Source of the DNA: Lachnospiraceae bacterium | Lineage (GTDB): Bacteria > Bacillota > Clostridia > Lachnospirales > Lachnospiraceae | Assembly: GCA_024682835.1 (NCBI GenBank) | Contig: JAIKYU010000008.1 | Span: 1-63,183, forward strand | Direction of reading: 5' to 3' | DNA length: 63,183 nucleotides | Shown: positions 26,591 to 35,428 of the stretch, piece by piece | Layout: each line of letters starts with the position of its first letter | How positions within the stretch are numbered: the stretch's first letter is position 1 | Translations under genes and position numbers: made by a program | The notes under the pieces: generated by a model | What the model saw: the letters and a program-made list of their open reading frames with translations, nothing else | Told to the model about the DNA's origin: nothing | Database searches by the model: none

Positions 26591-28244
26591 AAGGAGAATA
26601 CACATCATCGGCCCGCGCGTGCTGTCGGCGCTTGCCGCCCTGTTGCTCGCGGGAGGCACACTGGCTGGCTGCGGTGCGCGGATTCCGTCTGCGGATCCGG
26701 AGCATGAGATCAATTACTATGTGGTATACCAGCCGTCGGATCTGGATCCGCAGACGGTTTTTGATGTCGGCAATATGCCGATCGTCGGGCTCTTTAGTGA
26801 GAGTGTGATGTCCAGGAATGAAGAGGGCAGACTGATCTACGGCCTGGCGGATCGTTATGAGAAGTCGGAGGACGGCTGCCTCTACACGTTTCACATCCGT
26901 GACGATGCGCGATGGAGCGACGGGGTTCCCGTTACGGCAGCGGATTTCGTGTTCGGATGGCAAAGGGTGGTGAATCCGGATACGGCGAGCAACGCGTCCT
27001 TCCTGTTTTTAAACTGTATGAAGCTGGAGGGGGTGGAGGAGATTTTTTATCAACATGCTCCCCTGGACACCCTGGGAATCCACGCGGTGGATGACCATAC
27101 CTTCACGGTGTCGCTTCTGGAACCGTGTCCGTACCTGCTGGATTTGCTGGTCAATAACGCCTTTTCACCCTGCAGGGAAGATTTTTTCTACGCCCACAAG
27201 GGCGAGTATATGAAGAAAGCCGGTGCATTCCTCAGCTGCGGAGCCTTTGTGCCGGACTATTACGAGCCGCTGGGGATGCAGCTGCACCTGTCCAAAAACC
27301 CGTATTATTACGATGCGGAGATTGTGCAGGTTTCCGGTGTCAATGTACAGGTGCTTTCGGATCAGCAGCAGCTGATCATGAGCTTTGAAAAGGGAGAGGC
27401 GGATATCATTCCGATCAGTGGAGAACAGCAGGAGGTGGCCCAGGGGGATCCGCGTCTGACGGAGATTCCCGGCGCGCTGATCTACTATGTGATTCCGAAT
27501 CTGGACAACGAGATCTTCGGAAACCGGAATATCCGCAGAGCGATGGCGCTCTGTGTCAACCGCGATGAAATTGTAAACAGTCTCCTGCGGGCGGGAAACT
27601 ATCCGCTCACCCGGATCATCCCGGAAGGGATCGTATTCGAAGAGGACGGCACGGATTTCGGAGGGGACCCGGATCAGTTCGCGGATTTATGCGGTTATCA
27701 GCCCGAACTCGCCAGGAGCTACTGGGAGAAAGGACTGCAGGAGCTCGGGATCACAAAGGTGACGGCGGAGTTTCTCACGAGTTCCGAAAGCAACACCTTT
27801 ATGGATATTCTGAAAAAAGAGTGGGAAAAGAATTTACCGGGTTTTTCGATGAAATACCGCGTGGTGCCGCCAAAGGCATACAACCAGGAGTTGCATGACG
27901 GGCACTTCGATCTTGCCCTGACCGGATGGAGCGCGGATTATGCGGATCCAACGGCCTATCTGGCACTCTTTACGCCGGATAACTATGCGAATGTCGGCCA
28001 TTACAACAGTCCGGCATTTAACAAAGTCTTTGCCGAGAGCGCTGCGGTTCCGCTGGCGCTTGATCCGCAGGCAAGGATGGAAAAACTGCACGAGGCGGAG
28101 CGCATTCTGATGGAGGAAATGGCGGTCATCCCGGCGGTGACGGTCGGAGAGGCACGCATGGTTTCCGACCGGGTGAAGGGCGTGTACATGGGAGCCCTTG
28201 TGCCGCATGTGAATTTCAAGTACGCGGTGAAGGAGGCAAAATGA
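26568..28244 (+). CDS. oppA: Oligopeptide-binding lipoprotein
   Basis: The 558-residue extracellular solute-binding protein captures peptides for the OppBCDF importer. The signal sequence ends in a lipobox, GTLAGCG, so it is lipid-anchored to the outer face of the membrane. Family 5 binding-protein features include DLDPQTVFDVG, YTFHIRDDARWSDGVPVTA, and NRNIRRAMALCVNRDEI. The ATG at 26568 is preferred because GAGGAG lies upstream; an ATG three codons later is possible. A much longer frame starting at 26178 lies inside oppF and is not real. The last codons overlap oppB by ATGA. Confidence 0.92.
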   Translation: MSRMSENKRRIHIIGPRVLSALAALLLAGGTLAGCGARIPSADPEHEINYYVVYQPSDLDPQTVFDVGNMPIVGLFSESVMSRNEEGRLIYGLADRYEKSEDGCLYTFHIRDDARWSDGVPVTAADFVFGWQRVVNPDTASNASFLFLNCMKLEGVEEIFYQHAPLDTLGIHAVDDHTFTVSLLEPCPYLLDLLVNNAFSPCREDFFYAHKGEYMKKAGAFLSCGAFVPDYYEPLGMQLHLSKNPYYYDAEIVQVSGVNVQVLSDQQQLIMSFEKGEADIIPISGEQQEVAQGDPRLTEIPGALIYYVIPNLDNEIFGNRNIRRAMALCVNRDEIVNSLLRAGNYPLTRIIPEGIVFEEDGTDFGGDPDQFADLCGYQPELARSYWEKGLQELGITKVTAEFLTSSESNTFMDILKKEWEKNLPGFSMKYRVVPPKAYNQELHDGHFDLALTGWSADYADPTAYLALFTPDNYANVGHYNSPAFNKVFAESAAVPLALDPQARMEKLHEAERILMEEMAVIPAVTVGEARMVSDRVKGVYMGALVPHVNFKYAVKEAK

Positions 28245-29170
28245 GAAAATACATTCTGAAAAGACTGCTCATATCCGCGGCGACCCTGTTTGTGATGCTT
28301 GTGATTCTGTTTCTGCTGCTGGAGCTGATGCCGGGATCGCCGTTCAACGATGTCAAGCTTTCCCCGGAACAGAGAGCTGTGCTGGAAGCAAAATACGGTC
28401 TTGATAAGCCGGTGTGGGAGAGGCTTGGGATGTATATCGGAAATGCCCTGCGGGGGGATTTCGGAGTGAGTTATGTGCTGGCGAAGGATGTCCCGGTTTC
28501 CAGTCTTCTGTCCAGCCGCGTGGGGGTGTCGATCCGGATCGGCCTGTTCAGTCTGTTTATCGGGACGTTTGTGGGGCTGGTGATCGGGTTTGCGGCGGCA
28601 CTGTGGCAGGGAAAACTGCCGGATAAAATCGGAATGGCGATTTCGGTCATCGGCCTTTCGGTACCCTCCTATGTATTTGCTGTGCTGTTCTGCTATTTTC
28701 TGGGCTTTAAATGGAAGTGGTTTCCGCTCATCTACGATCTGAGAAGACCTGTCACTTCCGCCATGCTCCCGATTCTGGCCTCCGGCGTCATGATTGTGTC
28801 CGTGATCGCGCGCTTTACCAGAGATGAGACCCTGCGGGTGATGCAGTCCGATTATGTGCTGTTTGCCCGGTGTCAGGGAATCAGTCGGTGGAATGTGATC
28901 ATCAACTACATTCTCCGTAACGCTTTACTGCCGATCGTGACGGTCATGGGATCCCTGGTGATTTCTCTTCTGACGGGGACGCTGGTTATCGAAGGCATGT
29001 TCGCCGTTCCGGGAATCGGTTCCTTTATGGGCACGGCCATCAGCGGAAATGATTACAATGTGATTCTGGCTCTCAGCTTCGTGTATTCCGTGATTTATGT
29101 GGTGGTGATGCTGGGGGTGGATCTGATCTACGGCATTCTGGATCCGAGGATCCGTATCGCCGGGAAGTGA
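28241..29170 (+). CDS. oppB: Oligopeptide ABC transporter permease
   Basis: The 309-residue inner membrane permease has the N-terminal family signature MRKYILKRLLISAATLF, six hydrophobic helices and the cytoplasmic coupling loop near residues 205-225 (ARCQGISRWNVI). It starts in an ATGA overlap with oppA and forms the membrane pore with OppC. Confidence 0.92.
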   Translation: MRKYILKRLLISAATLFVMLVILFLLLELMPGSPFNDVKLSPEQRAVLEAKYGLDKPVWERLGMYIGNALRGDFGVSYVLAKDVPVSSLLSSRVGVSIRIGLFSLFIGTFVGLVIGFAAALWQGKLPDKIGMAISVIGLSVPSYVFAVLFCYFLGFKWKWFPLIYDLRRPVTSAMLPILASGVMIVSVIARFTRDETLRVMQSDYVLFARCQGISRWNVIINYILRNALLPIVTVMGSLVISLLTGTLVIEGMFAVPGIGSFMGTAISGNDYNVILALSFVYSVIYVVVMLGVDLIYGILDPRIRIAGK

Positions 29171-29174
29171 GGGT

Positions 29175-30224
29175 ATGATGATGGGAGCGACAGAAAGCAC
29201 GGCATATATTCCGGTGGAGGGGGACTTCCGGCTCCTTTCGGAGAGAGGTGAACAGCTTACGGACAACGAGTTTTCCGGGGAGACTTCCTTCATCCGGGAG
29301 GCGTATGCCAAATTTGTATCCAGAAAGAGCAATGTGGCGGCGCTTGTTACCCTGCTGCTGCTGTTGCTGCTGGCGATCGTGGCACCGCCTCTGTCCGGTT
29401 ACCGGTTTGATGAGACTGCCTACAATCAGAGCAATTTTGCGCCGCGGGTGCCGATTCTCGAAAAAATCGGGATTTTTGACGGTTCACAGGAGCTGCATAA
29501 GACCACGACGACGGAAAAAAGCAACCCATACCTGGAAAACGGGATCACCAACTACCATCTGTTCGGAACGGACGCGCTTGGCCGGGACGTGTTCTGCAGG
29601 TGTTTCCGTGGCTTGAGGATCTCCCTGTTTGTGGCGGTGCTGTCCACGCTGGTCAACGTCATCATCGGGGTTTCCTACGGGATGCTCTCGGGATATTTCG
29701 GAGGGGCGGTGGACATGGTGATGCAGCGGATCATCGATGTGCTTGGCTCCATTCCGCAGATGGTGATTCTGACGCTTCTGGTACTGGTGCTGAAGCCCGG
29801 AATCGGCACGCTCATCATCGCCTTCATGATCACGGGCTGGATCTCCATGAGCCAGATCGCGCGGGCGGAGGTGTTAAGGATCAAGGAACTGGAATATGTA
29901 ATGGCCTCCAGAACGCTGGGCGCAGACGGCTTCTTTATCGTTTTCCGCGGCATTTTTCCGAATATTCTGGGACCGGTCATCTCACAGATCATGATTGCCA
30001 TACCGAGTGCGATTTTCATGGAATCCACCCTTTCCCTGATGGGCCTGGGGATCTCCTCCGGAGAGGTGTCTCTGGGCATATTGATCCAGCAGGGACTGGC
30101 GACCTTCTTCCTTCATCCGCACCGGCTCGTGCCGCCCATCGTGATTATGGTGCTCACCATGATCTCCTGTAACCGGCTGGCAGACGGGCTTCGTCAGGCA
30201 TTGGATCCGCAGATCATCCTGTGA
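29175..30224 (+). CDS. oppC: Oligopeptide ABC transporter permease
   Basis: The 349-residue second permease starts four bases after oppB. It has an N-terminal cytoplasmic segment of about 50 residues, a first helix rich in leucine, an extracellular region ending HLFGTDALGRDVFCR (the OppC hallmark GTDxLGRD), and a coupling loop around ASRTLGADGFFIVFRGI. Three tandem ATG codons at 29175-29183 make the exact start uncertain by one or two residues. Confidence 0.92.
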   Translation: MMMGATESTAYIPVEGDFRLLSERGEQLTDNEFSGETSFIREAYAKFVSRKSNVAALVTLLLLLLLAIVAPPLSGYRFDETAYNQSNFAPRVPILEKIGIFDGSQELHKTTTTEKSNPYLENGITNYHLFGTDALGRDVFCRCFRGLRISLFVAVLSTLVNVIIGVSYGMLSGYFGGAVDMVMQRIIDVLGSIPQMVILTLLVLVLKPGIGTLIIAFMITGWISMSQIARAEVLRIKELEYVMASRTLGADGFFIVFRGIFPNILGPVISQIMIAIPSAIFMESTLSLMGLGISSGEVSLGILIQQGLATFFLHPHRLVPPIVIMVLTMISCNRLADGLRQALDPQIIL

Positions 30225-30245
30225 CTGCGTTTCTGGGAGAGAACG

Positions 30246-31046
30246 TTGAAAAAGATCAGAGTGATTTTGTCCATCATCCTGGTGCTGACCTTCGGTTATA
30301 TCTTTATCGGTGAACTGGTGCTGCCGGCCAATACGCCGGTTAACGGGAATGTCTGCGATATCCTGCCGGGGGACCGGTGGATGAGGGTGCTTCCGGACGG
30401 CAGCAGGGTGCCCTATGAGGTTCCGGGGCACACGGACGGGGACATCGTGCTGGAAACCACGCTTCCGGAGGTGTTTGACCGGGATTACAACGTGCTGTGC
30501 TTCCGGGGCATGGACATGGAAATCTACATCGGTGATGAACTCCGGGAGAAATTCGAAACCGTCGATTTCGGGCTTTTCGGGGATCAGTCGGCCGAGTGCT
30601 ATGTCATGGCGTCTGTCTATCCGGAGGATGCCGGGCGGATGCTCCGCGTCTGTTATGAATACAATTCGGGCATGGTGTACGAGGTCTACATCGGCACACG
30701 GATCGGGATTCTTGTATGGCTGTTCAGACGCTACGGACTGGAGCTCTTTGTGGGTCTGGCCATTCTGCTGCTGGGCATCATCTGCCTCGTGTCGTCGGTT
30801 TCCTACAGGTATATCCATAAAAAATATCTGGAACTGGAGCATCTGTCCATCGGTGTCATCATCGGCGCCTGCTGGGTGCTGTCCAATTCCATCTTCAGAC
30901 AGCTCTATACAAGAAACATTTCCGTGATGTCCAATATCCCGTTTCTGATGGTCATGATCATGCCGCTTCCGTTTCTGGTGTTTATCGACTCCCTGCAAAG
31001 CGGCCGGTATCATAAGGCCATTTTTTCGGTCAGTCTGCTGGGGTGA
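30246..31046 (+). CDS. Hybrid histidine kinase, N-terminal sensor fragment (frameshifted)
   Basis: This 266-codon frame encodes an N-terminal signal/anchor helix, an extracytoplasmic domain (about residues 28-155) and the first half of a multi-helix membrane domain of the 7TM intracellular-signalling type. It ends at TGA 31044-31046 in the middle of a transmembrane segment, and the membrane domain continues without a gap in the frame starting at 31043. One extra G in the GGGG run at 31040-31043 would restore a single protein of about 829 residues. TTG at 30246 is the likely start, after GGGAGAG. It is probably one gene broken by a mutation, an assembly error or a slippage site. Confidence 0.7.
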   Translation: MKKIRVILSIILVLTFGYIFIGELVLPANTPVNGNVCDILPGDRWMRVLPDGSRVPYEVPGHTDGDIVLETTLPEVFDRDYNVLCFRGMDMEIYIGDELREKFETVDFGLFGDQSAECYVMASVYPEDAGRMLRVCYEYNSGMVYEVYIGTRIGILVWLFRRYGLELFVGLAILLLGIICLVSSVSYRYIHKKYLELEHLSIGVIIGACWVLSNSIFRQLYTRNISVMSNIPFLMVMIMPLPFLVFIDSLQSGRYHKAIFSVSLLG

Positions 31047-32737
31047 TCAATTTCGTCGTCTGCGGCGGTTTGTTCGTGACGGGACGCGTATCCCTTCTCA
31101 AAAGCTTTACCGGCTCGGCGCTTTGCACCATGATCAGCATCGTTGTCATGTTTGCGACGATCTTTATTGATCAGAAGCGTCATCTTCTCGGTTCCTACCG
31201 TGTGGTGGCCGTCGGCTTCGGACTGCTGGCGCTGGCGGCTGTCGTGCAGATACTGGTCTATCAGTTTGCACACAACGGGGTGTTTTCCGGCCTGTACATG
31301 GCGATCGGTCTCTTCGGCTTTATGATCTGCGCGATCATCCATACCATCAAACAGCTGATCAATATCCGGCTGGAGGCCAATGAACTGATGCATATCAGCA
31401 AGGCAAAGGACGATTTCCTTGCGAATATGTCCCATGAGATCCGCACGCCGCTCAACGGAATTCTCGGCATGGACGAGATGATTCTGCGGGAGACGAAGGA
31501 AAACAAAATCAGGGAATATGCCCTGGATATAAAGAGCGCAGGCAACACACTGCTTTCCATCATCAATGATATCCTGGATCTGAGTAAGATCGAATCAGGC
31601 AATTTTGAGATTCTGCCGGTGGAATATGATCTGGCCTCCGTCCTGAATGACGTGCTCAATCTGACCCGTCACCGGGCGCAGAAGAAAAAACTGGCGTATG
31701 ACTTCCGTGTGGAGGAGACGATCCCTTCCTCCCTGTACGGCGACGAGATCCGGATCCGGCAGATCATGCTCAACATCATCAATAACGCCATCAAGTATAC
31801 GGAAGAGGGAAGCGTTCAGGTCGATATATCCTCCCGATCAACCATGATGGGCAATTATGCCGACCTGATCATCCGGGTAGCGGACACGGGGATGGGCATC
31901 CGGGAGGAGGATAAGGACAAGCTGTTCAGGAGTTTTCAGCGCCTTGAGGAGAGAAAAAACCGCAATATTGAGGGGACGGGACTGGGGCTGCATATTACCT
32001 GGCTTCTTCTGGAAATGATGGAGGGCAGCATCGAAGTGGAGAGCGAGTACGGGAAGGGCAGCGCTTTCACCGTCACGGTTCCGCAGCGCGTCGTCAAGGC
32101 TGTGCCCATCGGCAATTTCAGCAAAGCGGTGCGCAACTACCTGGACAATATCGAGACGGAGGAGGTCATGCTCTATGCCCCGCGGGCCCGCCTTCTGGTT
32201 GTGGATGACAATGAGATGAATCTGGAGGTCATGGAGGGACTGCTCAGGGACACGCACATTCAGACCGATCTGGCGGATTCGGGGCAGGCGTGTATAGAGC
32301 GGGTGAGGGAGGCGGCATATGACTGCATCCTGCTGGATCAGATGATGCCGGGCATGAACGGGGAGGAGACGCTCAACGAGATGATACGTCTGGACCTTCT
32401 TCACCAGACGCCGGTGGTCGCGCTGACGGCGGACGCCATTATCGGCGCGAAGGAAAACTACCTCGCGAAGGGCTTCACGGATTATCTGAGCAAGCCCGTG
32501 AAATATGAACTGCTGGAACAGGTGCTGAATGAGTATATTCCGAAGGAGAAACAGCAGGTCAGAAGTGCCGACGATGACCTGCCGGTGATGCTCATATGGG
32601 GAGAAGATCCCGAACGCCTGCGTGCGGAAAAGGACAGGCTGGACGGGATCTATAAATGTGTCTGTGTGACAGGCAGCAAGGCCATGGAAAAGTATCTGGA
32701 AAAGCATCAGCCCTTCGGGGTGATGCATGTGGTGTGA
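31043..32737 (+). CDS. Hybrid histidine kinase, kinase/receiver fragment (frameshifted)
   Basis: This part holds the last membrane helices (residues 1-110), a HisKA domain with NMSHEIRTPLNG (His131), a HATPase_c domain with DTGMGI and GTGLGL, and a receiver with LLVVDDNEMN and the acceptor Asp432 in LLDQMMPGMNG. The C-terminal 60 or so residues are a degenerate receiver-like tail that resembles the end of the kinase at 816. The GTG at 31043 overlaps the upstream TGA, so it could in principle be translated by coupling, but the reading frame starts inside a transmembrane bundle. It is best treated as the second part of the frameshifted gene at 30246. It converges on the GH13 gene, 10 nt away. 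Confidence 0.75.
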   Translation: MINFVVCGGLFVTGRVSLLKSFTGSALCTMISIVVMFATIFIDQKRHLLGSYRVVAVGFGLLALAAVVQILVYQFAHNGVFSGLYMAIGLFGFMICAIIHTIKQLINIRLEANELMHISKAKDDFLANMSHEIRTPLNGILGMDEMILRETKENKIREYALDIKSAGNTLLSIINDILDLSKIESGNFEILPVEYDLASVLNDVLNLTRHRAQKKKLAYDFRVEETIPSSLYGDEIRIRQIMLNIINNAIKYTEEGSVQVDISSRSTMMGNYADLIIRVADTGMGIREEDKDKLFRSFQRLEERKNRNIEGTGLGLHITWLLLEMMEGSIEVESEYGKGSAFTVTVPQRVVKAVPIGNFSKAVRNYLDNIETEEVMLYAPRARLLVVDDNEMNLEVMEGLLRDTHIQTDLADSGQACIERVREAAYDCILLDQMMPGMNGEETLNEMIRLDLLHQTPVVALTADAIIGAKENYLAKGFTDYLSKPVKYELLEQVLNEYIPKEKQQVRSADDDLPVMLIWGEDPERLRAEKDRLDGIYKCVCVTGSKAMEKYLEKHQPFGVMHVV

Positions 32738-32747
32738 GCCCTGTTGC

Positions 32748-34505
32748 TTAAAAGCTTTTGATCCAGTTGATGAGGGAATCGTGGTAGACATTGTTTTCCA
32801 CGTCCCTGCGCATCTGATCCGTGACGGGACCGTTCTTTTCCATGCGGGCGAGAATCGCCTCCTGCAATCCCCGAATGATCCCATCCTCGTAGGAAAGCCC
32901 GGCATGATCGGGTGCTTTTCTGTCATCTTCCGGCTGCGGTACGGCTTCCCGCATCTGCACCTGGGGGGCTTCCTGCGCAACGGCTGCAGGAGCTTCCGCA
33001 GAGGCCTCTTTTACATCGTCTTCTTTTGCGTGGGCTTCTTTCGGAAGGACTTCTTCCTGTGCGGTGTCAGTCGGCGTGTCCGCTGCCGCTTTCGGCGCGT
33101 TGTCTGCGGGAGCCGCTTCGGCCTCGGAATGCCTGCGCGTGCGGCTCTTTTTGACCTTCCCGGCCGGCGCCCAGATATCACCGGAATTGGCCTTCACATT
33201 GACGCAGATCTGCCCGTTCACCACGGAAACCCGTTCACCGGAAAGAAGACCTTCATAGGAGTCGCCGCCTTCGACGGACAGGGTCATGACATAGTCGCTG
33301 TCATCATTGTTGACGGTGACGACGCAGAAGTCCTCCCCCGATTTCCTTGAAAAGGCATACTGCCGGTTGGTGAGCATCAGCTCCCGGTATTCACCCCAGG
33401 ACAGCGCGGGCAGCTGCTGGCGCACGGCTCCCAGACGGGCGATGAGACGGGTGGCCGGATTGTTTTTCTCAGCGTCCTGATAATCCGACAGATGCAGCTC
33501 CGGGCGCAGGGATGCGTCGGACCAGGCCTCTTTTCGGCCCTCGATCGCAAATTCGGAGCCGTAATAGATGGAAGGAATTCCCGGCAGTGTGTACAACAGA
33601 ATGTGCACGGGAGTAAAGTGGGCCTTGTTGTTAAGCTTGGTGTAGATTCGCTCCACATCATGGTTATCCACGAAATTATAGAGCTTTAGCCCCTCCGGCC
33701 TGTTTCCGCCCATTTCATAGAGCCTTTTGACGGTGTGGGCAATCTCGAAATAGTTGTGGTCATTGTGACCGGAAAACAGCGCTTTGTGCAGATGGTAGTT
33801 GGTGACGGAATGAAGCGTTCCTTCGTTGACCCAGCGGGTGTAATCGCCGTGGATCACCTCCCCCATGAGCCAGAAATCCGGTTTGACAGTGTTTGCCGTG
33901 GCGCGAAGCGCTTTCATGAAGTCAAAATCCAGCACATCCGCGGCATCCAGTCTGATTCCGTCCACGTCGAATTCCTGCACCCAGAAGCGGATCACATCGC
34001 AGATATAATCCCGCACCTCGGGATTGCGCTGGTTCAGCTTGACCAGCAGATTGAAGCCTCCCCAGTTGTCGTAGGAGAAGCCGTCGTTATATTCGTTGTT
34101 GCCGGAAAAATTGACATTGCAGTACCAGTCGCGGTACCGGGAGCCTTCCCGGTGCTCTTTGATGTCCCGGAAGGCAAAAAAGTCGCGGCCGGTATGATTG
34201 AACACGCCGTCGAAGATGACATGCAGACCGGCCTTATGGCACGCTTTGACAAAACGCTTCAGGTCGTCGTTGTCTCCCAGACGGCTGTCCAGCTTTTTGT
34301 AGTCCGTGGTCTCATAGCCGTGTCCGACGGATTCAAACAGGGGACCGATGTAGATGGCGTTGCAGCCGATACGCCGGATATGATCGATCCATGGAATGAG
34401 GGTCTGCAGGCGGTGTGTGACGCCGTTATATGTGTTTTCACGGGGAGCTCCGCAGAGTCCGAGCGGATAAATGTGATAGAATATTGCCTCATCGTACCAT
34501 GCCAT
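32748..34505 (-). CDS. Cytoplasmic GH13 alpha-amylase family glycosidase with a C-terminal extension
   Basis: The 585-residue enzyme hydrolyses alpha-glucosidic bonds; maltodextrin or neopullulanase-type activity is likely. GH13 regions are clear: HVIFDGVFNH, DGIRLDAAD (nucleophile Asp187), LMGEVIHGDY (acid Glu216) and FVDNHD (Asp283). There is no signal peptide, so it acts inside the cell. After the beta-sandwich, residues 462-540 form an Ala/Glu/Pro/Lys low-complexity linker, and the last 45 or so residues (from SYEDGIIRGLQEAI to NWIKSF) form a short helical tail. This extension is not part of the catalytic family. AGAGGAGATTTGGT precedes the ATG, and a TTGACA/TATAAC promoter lies further upstream. 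Confidence 0.9.
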   Translation of the reverse strand: MAWYDEAIFYHIYPLGLCGAPRENTYNGVTHRLQTLIPWIDHIRRIGCNAIYIGPLFESVGHGYETTDYKKLDSRLGDNDDLKRFVKACHKAGLHVIFDGVFNHTGRDFFAFRDIKEHREGSRYRDWYCNVNFSGNNEYNDGFSYDNWGGFNLLVKLNQRNPEVRDYICDVIRFWVQEFDVDGIRLDAADVLDFDFMKALRATANTVKPDFWLMGEVIHGDYTRWVNEGTLHSVTNYHLHKALFSGHNDHNYFEIAHTVKRLYEMGGNRPEGLKLYNFVDNHDVERIYTKLNNKAHFTPVHILLYTLPGIPSIYYGSEFAIEGRKEAWSDASLRPELHLSDYQDAEKNNPATRLIARLGAVRQQLPALSWGEYRELMLTNRQYAFSRKSGEDFCVVTVNNDDSDYVMTLSVEGGDSYEGLLSGERVSVVNGQICVNVKANSGDIWAPAGKVKKSRTRRHSEAEAAPADNAPKAAADTPTDTAQEEVLPKEAHAKEDDVKEASAEAPAAVAQEAPQVQMREAVPQPEDDRKAPDHAGLSYEDGIIRGLQEAILARMEKNGPVTDQMRRDVENNVYHDSLINWIKSF

Positions 34506-34599
34506 ACCAAATCTCCTCTGTAAAACGTTATTTTATCACCGGCTTACACCGGCCTTCCCCATACAAAGACCCGGATGTAATCACAGCCGATGCTCTATA

Positions 34600-34628
34600 G
34601 TTATACGGCTTTCCTTTCAGGATGTCAA
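34600..34628 (-). promoter_or_regulatory. Predicted promoter of the GH13 gene
   Basis: Minus-strand TTGACA (34628-34623), a 17-bp spacer and TATAAC (34605-34600); it leaves a leader of about 90 nt. Confidence 0.6.
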
Positions 34629-34641
34629 TGTCAGCCGCTAT

Positions 34642-34670
34642 TTGGCAATCGGATCGTTTTGCGGTATAAT
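34642..34670 (+). promoter_or_regulatory. Predicted promoter of the HAAS/DUF4097 pair
   Basis: TTGGCA (34642-34647), a 17-bp spacer and TATAAT (34665-34670), back to back with the GH13 promoter. Confidence 0.6.
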
Positions 34671-34737
34671 ATGATGCCGGGGTCAAGAACATGAGCAAGT
34701 AGCAAGAAACCCGTTTTTCAAGGCATCGCAGCGGATT

Positions 34738-34771
34738 GCGAATGGATATACACAGCGAATGGATATACACA
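34738..34771 (+). repeat. Two tandem 17-bp direct repeats in a leader
   Basis: GCGAATGGATATACACA occurs twice in direct succession (34738-34754 and 34755-34771), ending 18 bp before the ATG at 34790 in the 5' leader of the HAAS gene. It may be a regulator site or a replication slippage product. Confidence 0.6.
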
Positions 34772-34789
34772 CATACAGAGGTATAAAAA

Positions 34790-35428
34790 ATGACAAAACA
34801 GGAGTTCGCACAGGCGCTTCGGGGGAAGCTGGCCGGGATTCCACAGGCGGATATCGAGGAACGGATCTCTTATTGCTGTGAACGAATCGACGGCCGCGTC
34901 CAGGACGGATTGTCAGAGGAGGCCGCAGTTGCTGAGATCGGTCCGGTTGACCTGGTGGCTGAACAGATGATGTCGGAAATTCCTCTGTCCACGCTGGTGC
35001 GGCAGAAGGTTGCACCGACGCGCAGACACGGAGCGGCAAGGATCGTCCTGCTGATTATCGGATTTCCGATCTGGTTTCCGCTGCTGGTGGCAGCACTTGC
35101 CGTGGCCTTTTCGTTTTATATCGCCTTCTGGGCTGTGGCGATCGCGTTGTATGCGGCGGATCTTGGACTTTTGATCGGCGTGATTGCAGCACTGTTTGCT
35201 GCCGGCATGCAGTTCGCAACGGGCAATCCGGCCGGGGGAGGTTTTTTTGCGGGAGCGGCGCTGATTCTTGCAGGCCTCATGATCCTGCTGTTTATCGTCT
35301 GCATGGCGTTTTCCGGAGGACTTGTCCGTCTGCTGGGAGCGGCCGTCATGGGCATCAAGAAACTCTTTGTCGGGAAGGAGCCGGAAATCGTTGACAACGG
35401 AAGGAAAGGTGCCAGCAATGAAGCATAA
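34790..35428 (+). CDS. HAAS/DUF1700-family membrane protein
   Basis: The 212-residue protein begins with a HAAS-type helical domain (residues 1-65: MTKQEFAQALRGKL and the acidic helix ending AEIGPVDLVAEQMM), followed by four or so hydrophobic helices. These proteins are usually encoded beside a PadR regulator and a DUF4097 partner and are thought to relay envelope stress signals. Here the DUF4097 gene overlaps by 11 bp, but no PadR gene is adjacent. The ribosome site is AGAGGTATAAAA. Confidence 0.75.
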   Translation: MTKQEFAQALRGKLAGIPQADIEERISYCCERIDGRVQDGLSEEAAVAEIGPVDLVAEQMMSEIPLSTLVRQKVAPTRRHGAARIVLLIIGFPIWFPLLVAALAVAFSFYIAFWAVAIALYAADLGLLIGVIAALFAAGMQFATGNPAGGGFFAGAALILAGLMILLFIVCMAFSGGLVRLLGAAVMGIKKLFVGKEPEIVDNGRKGASNEA

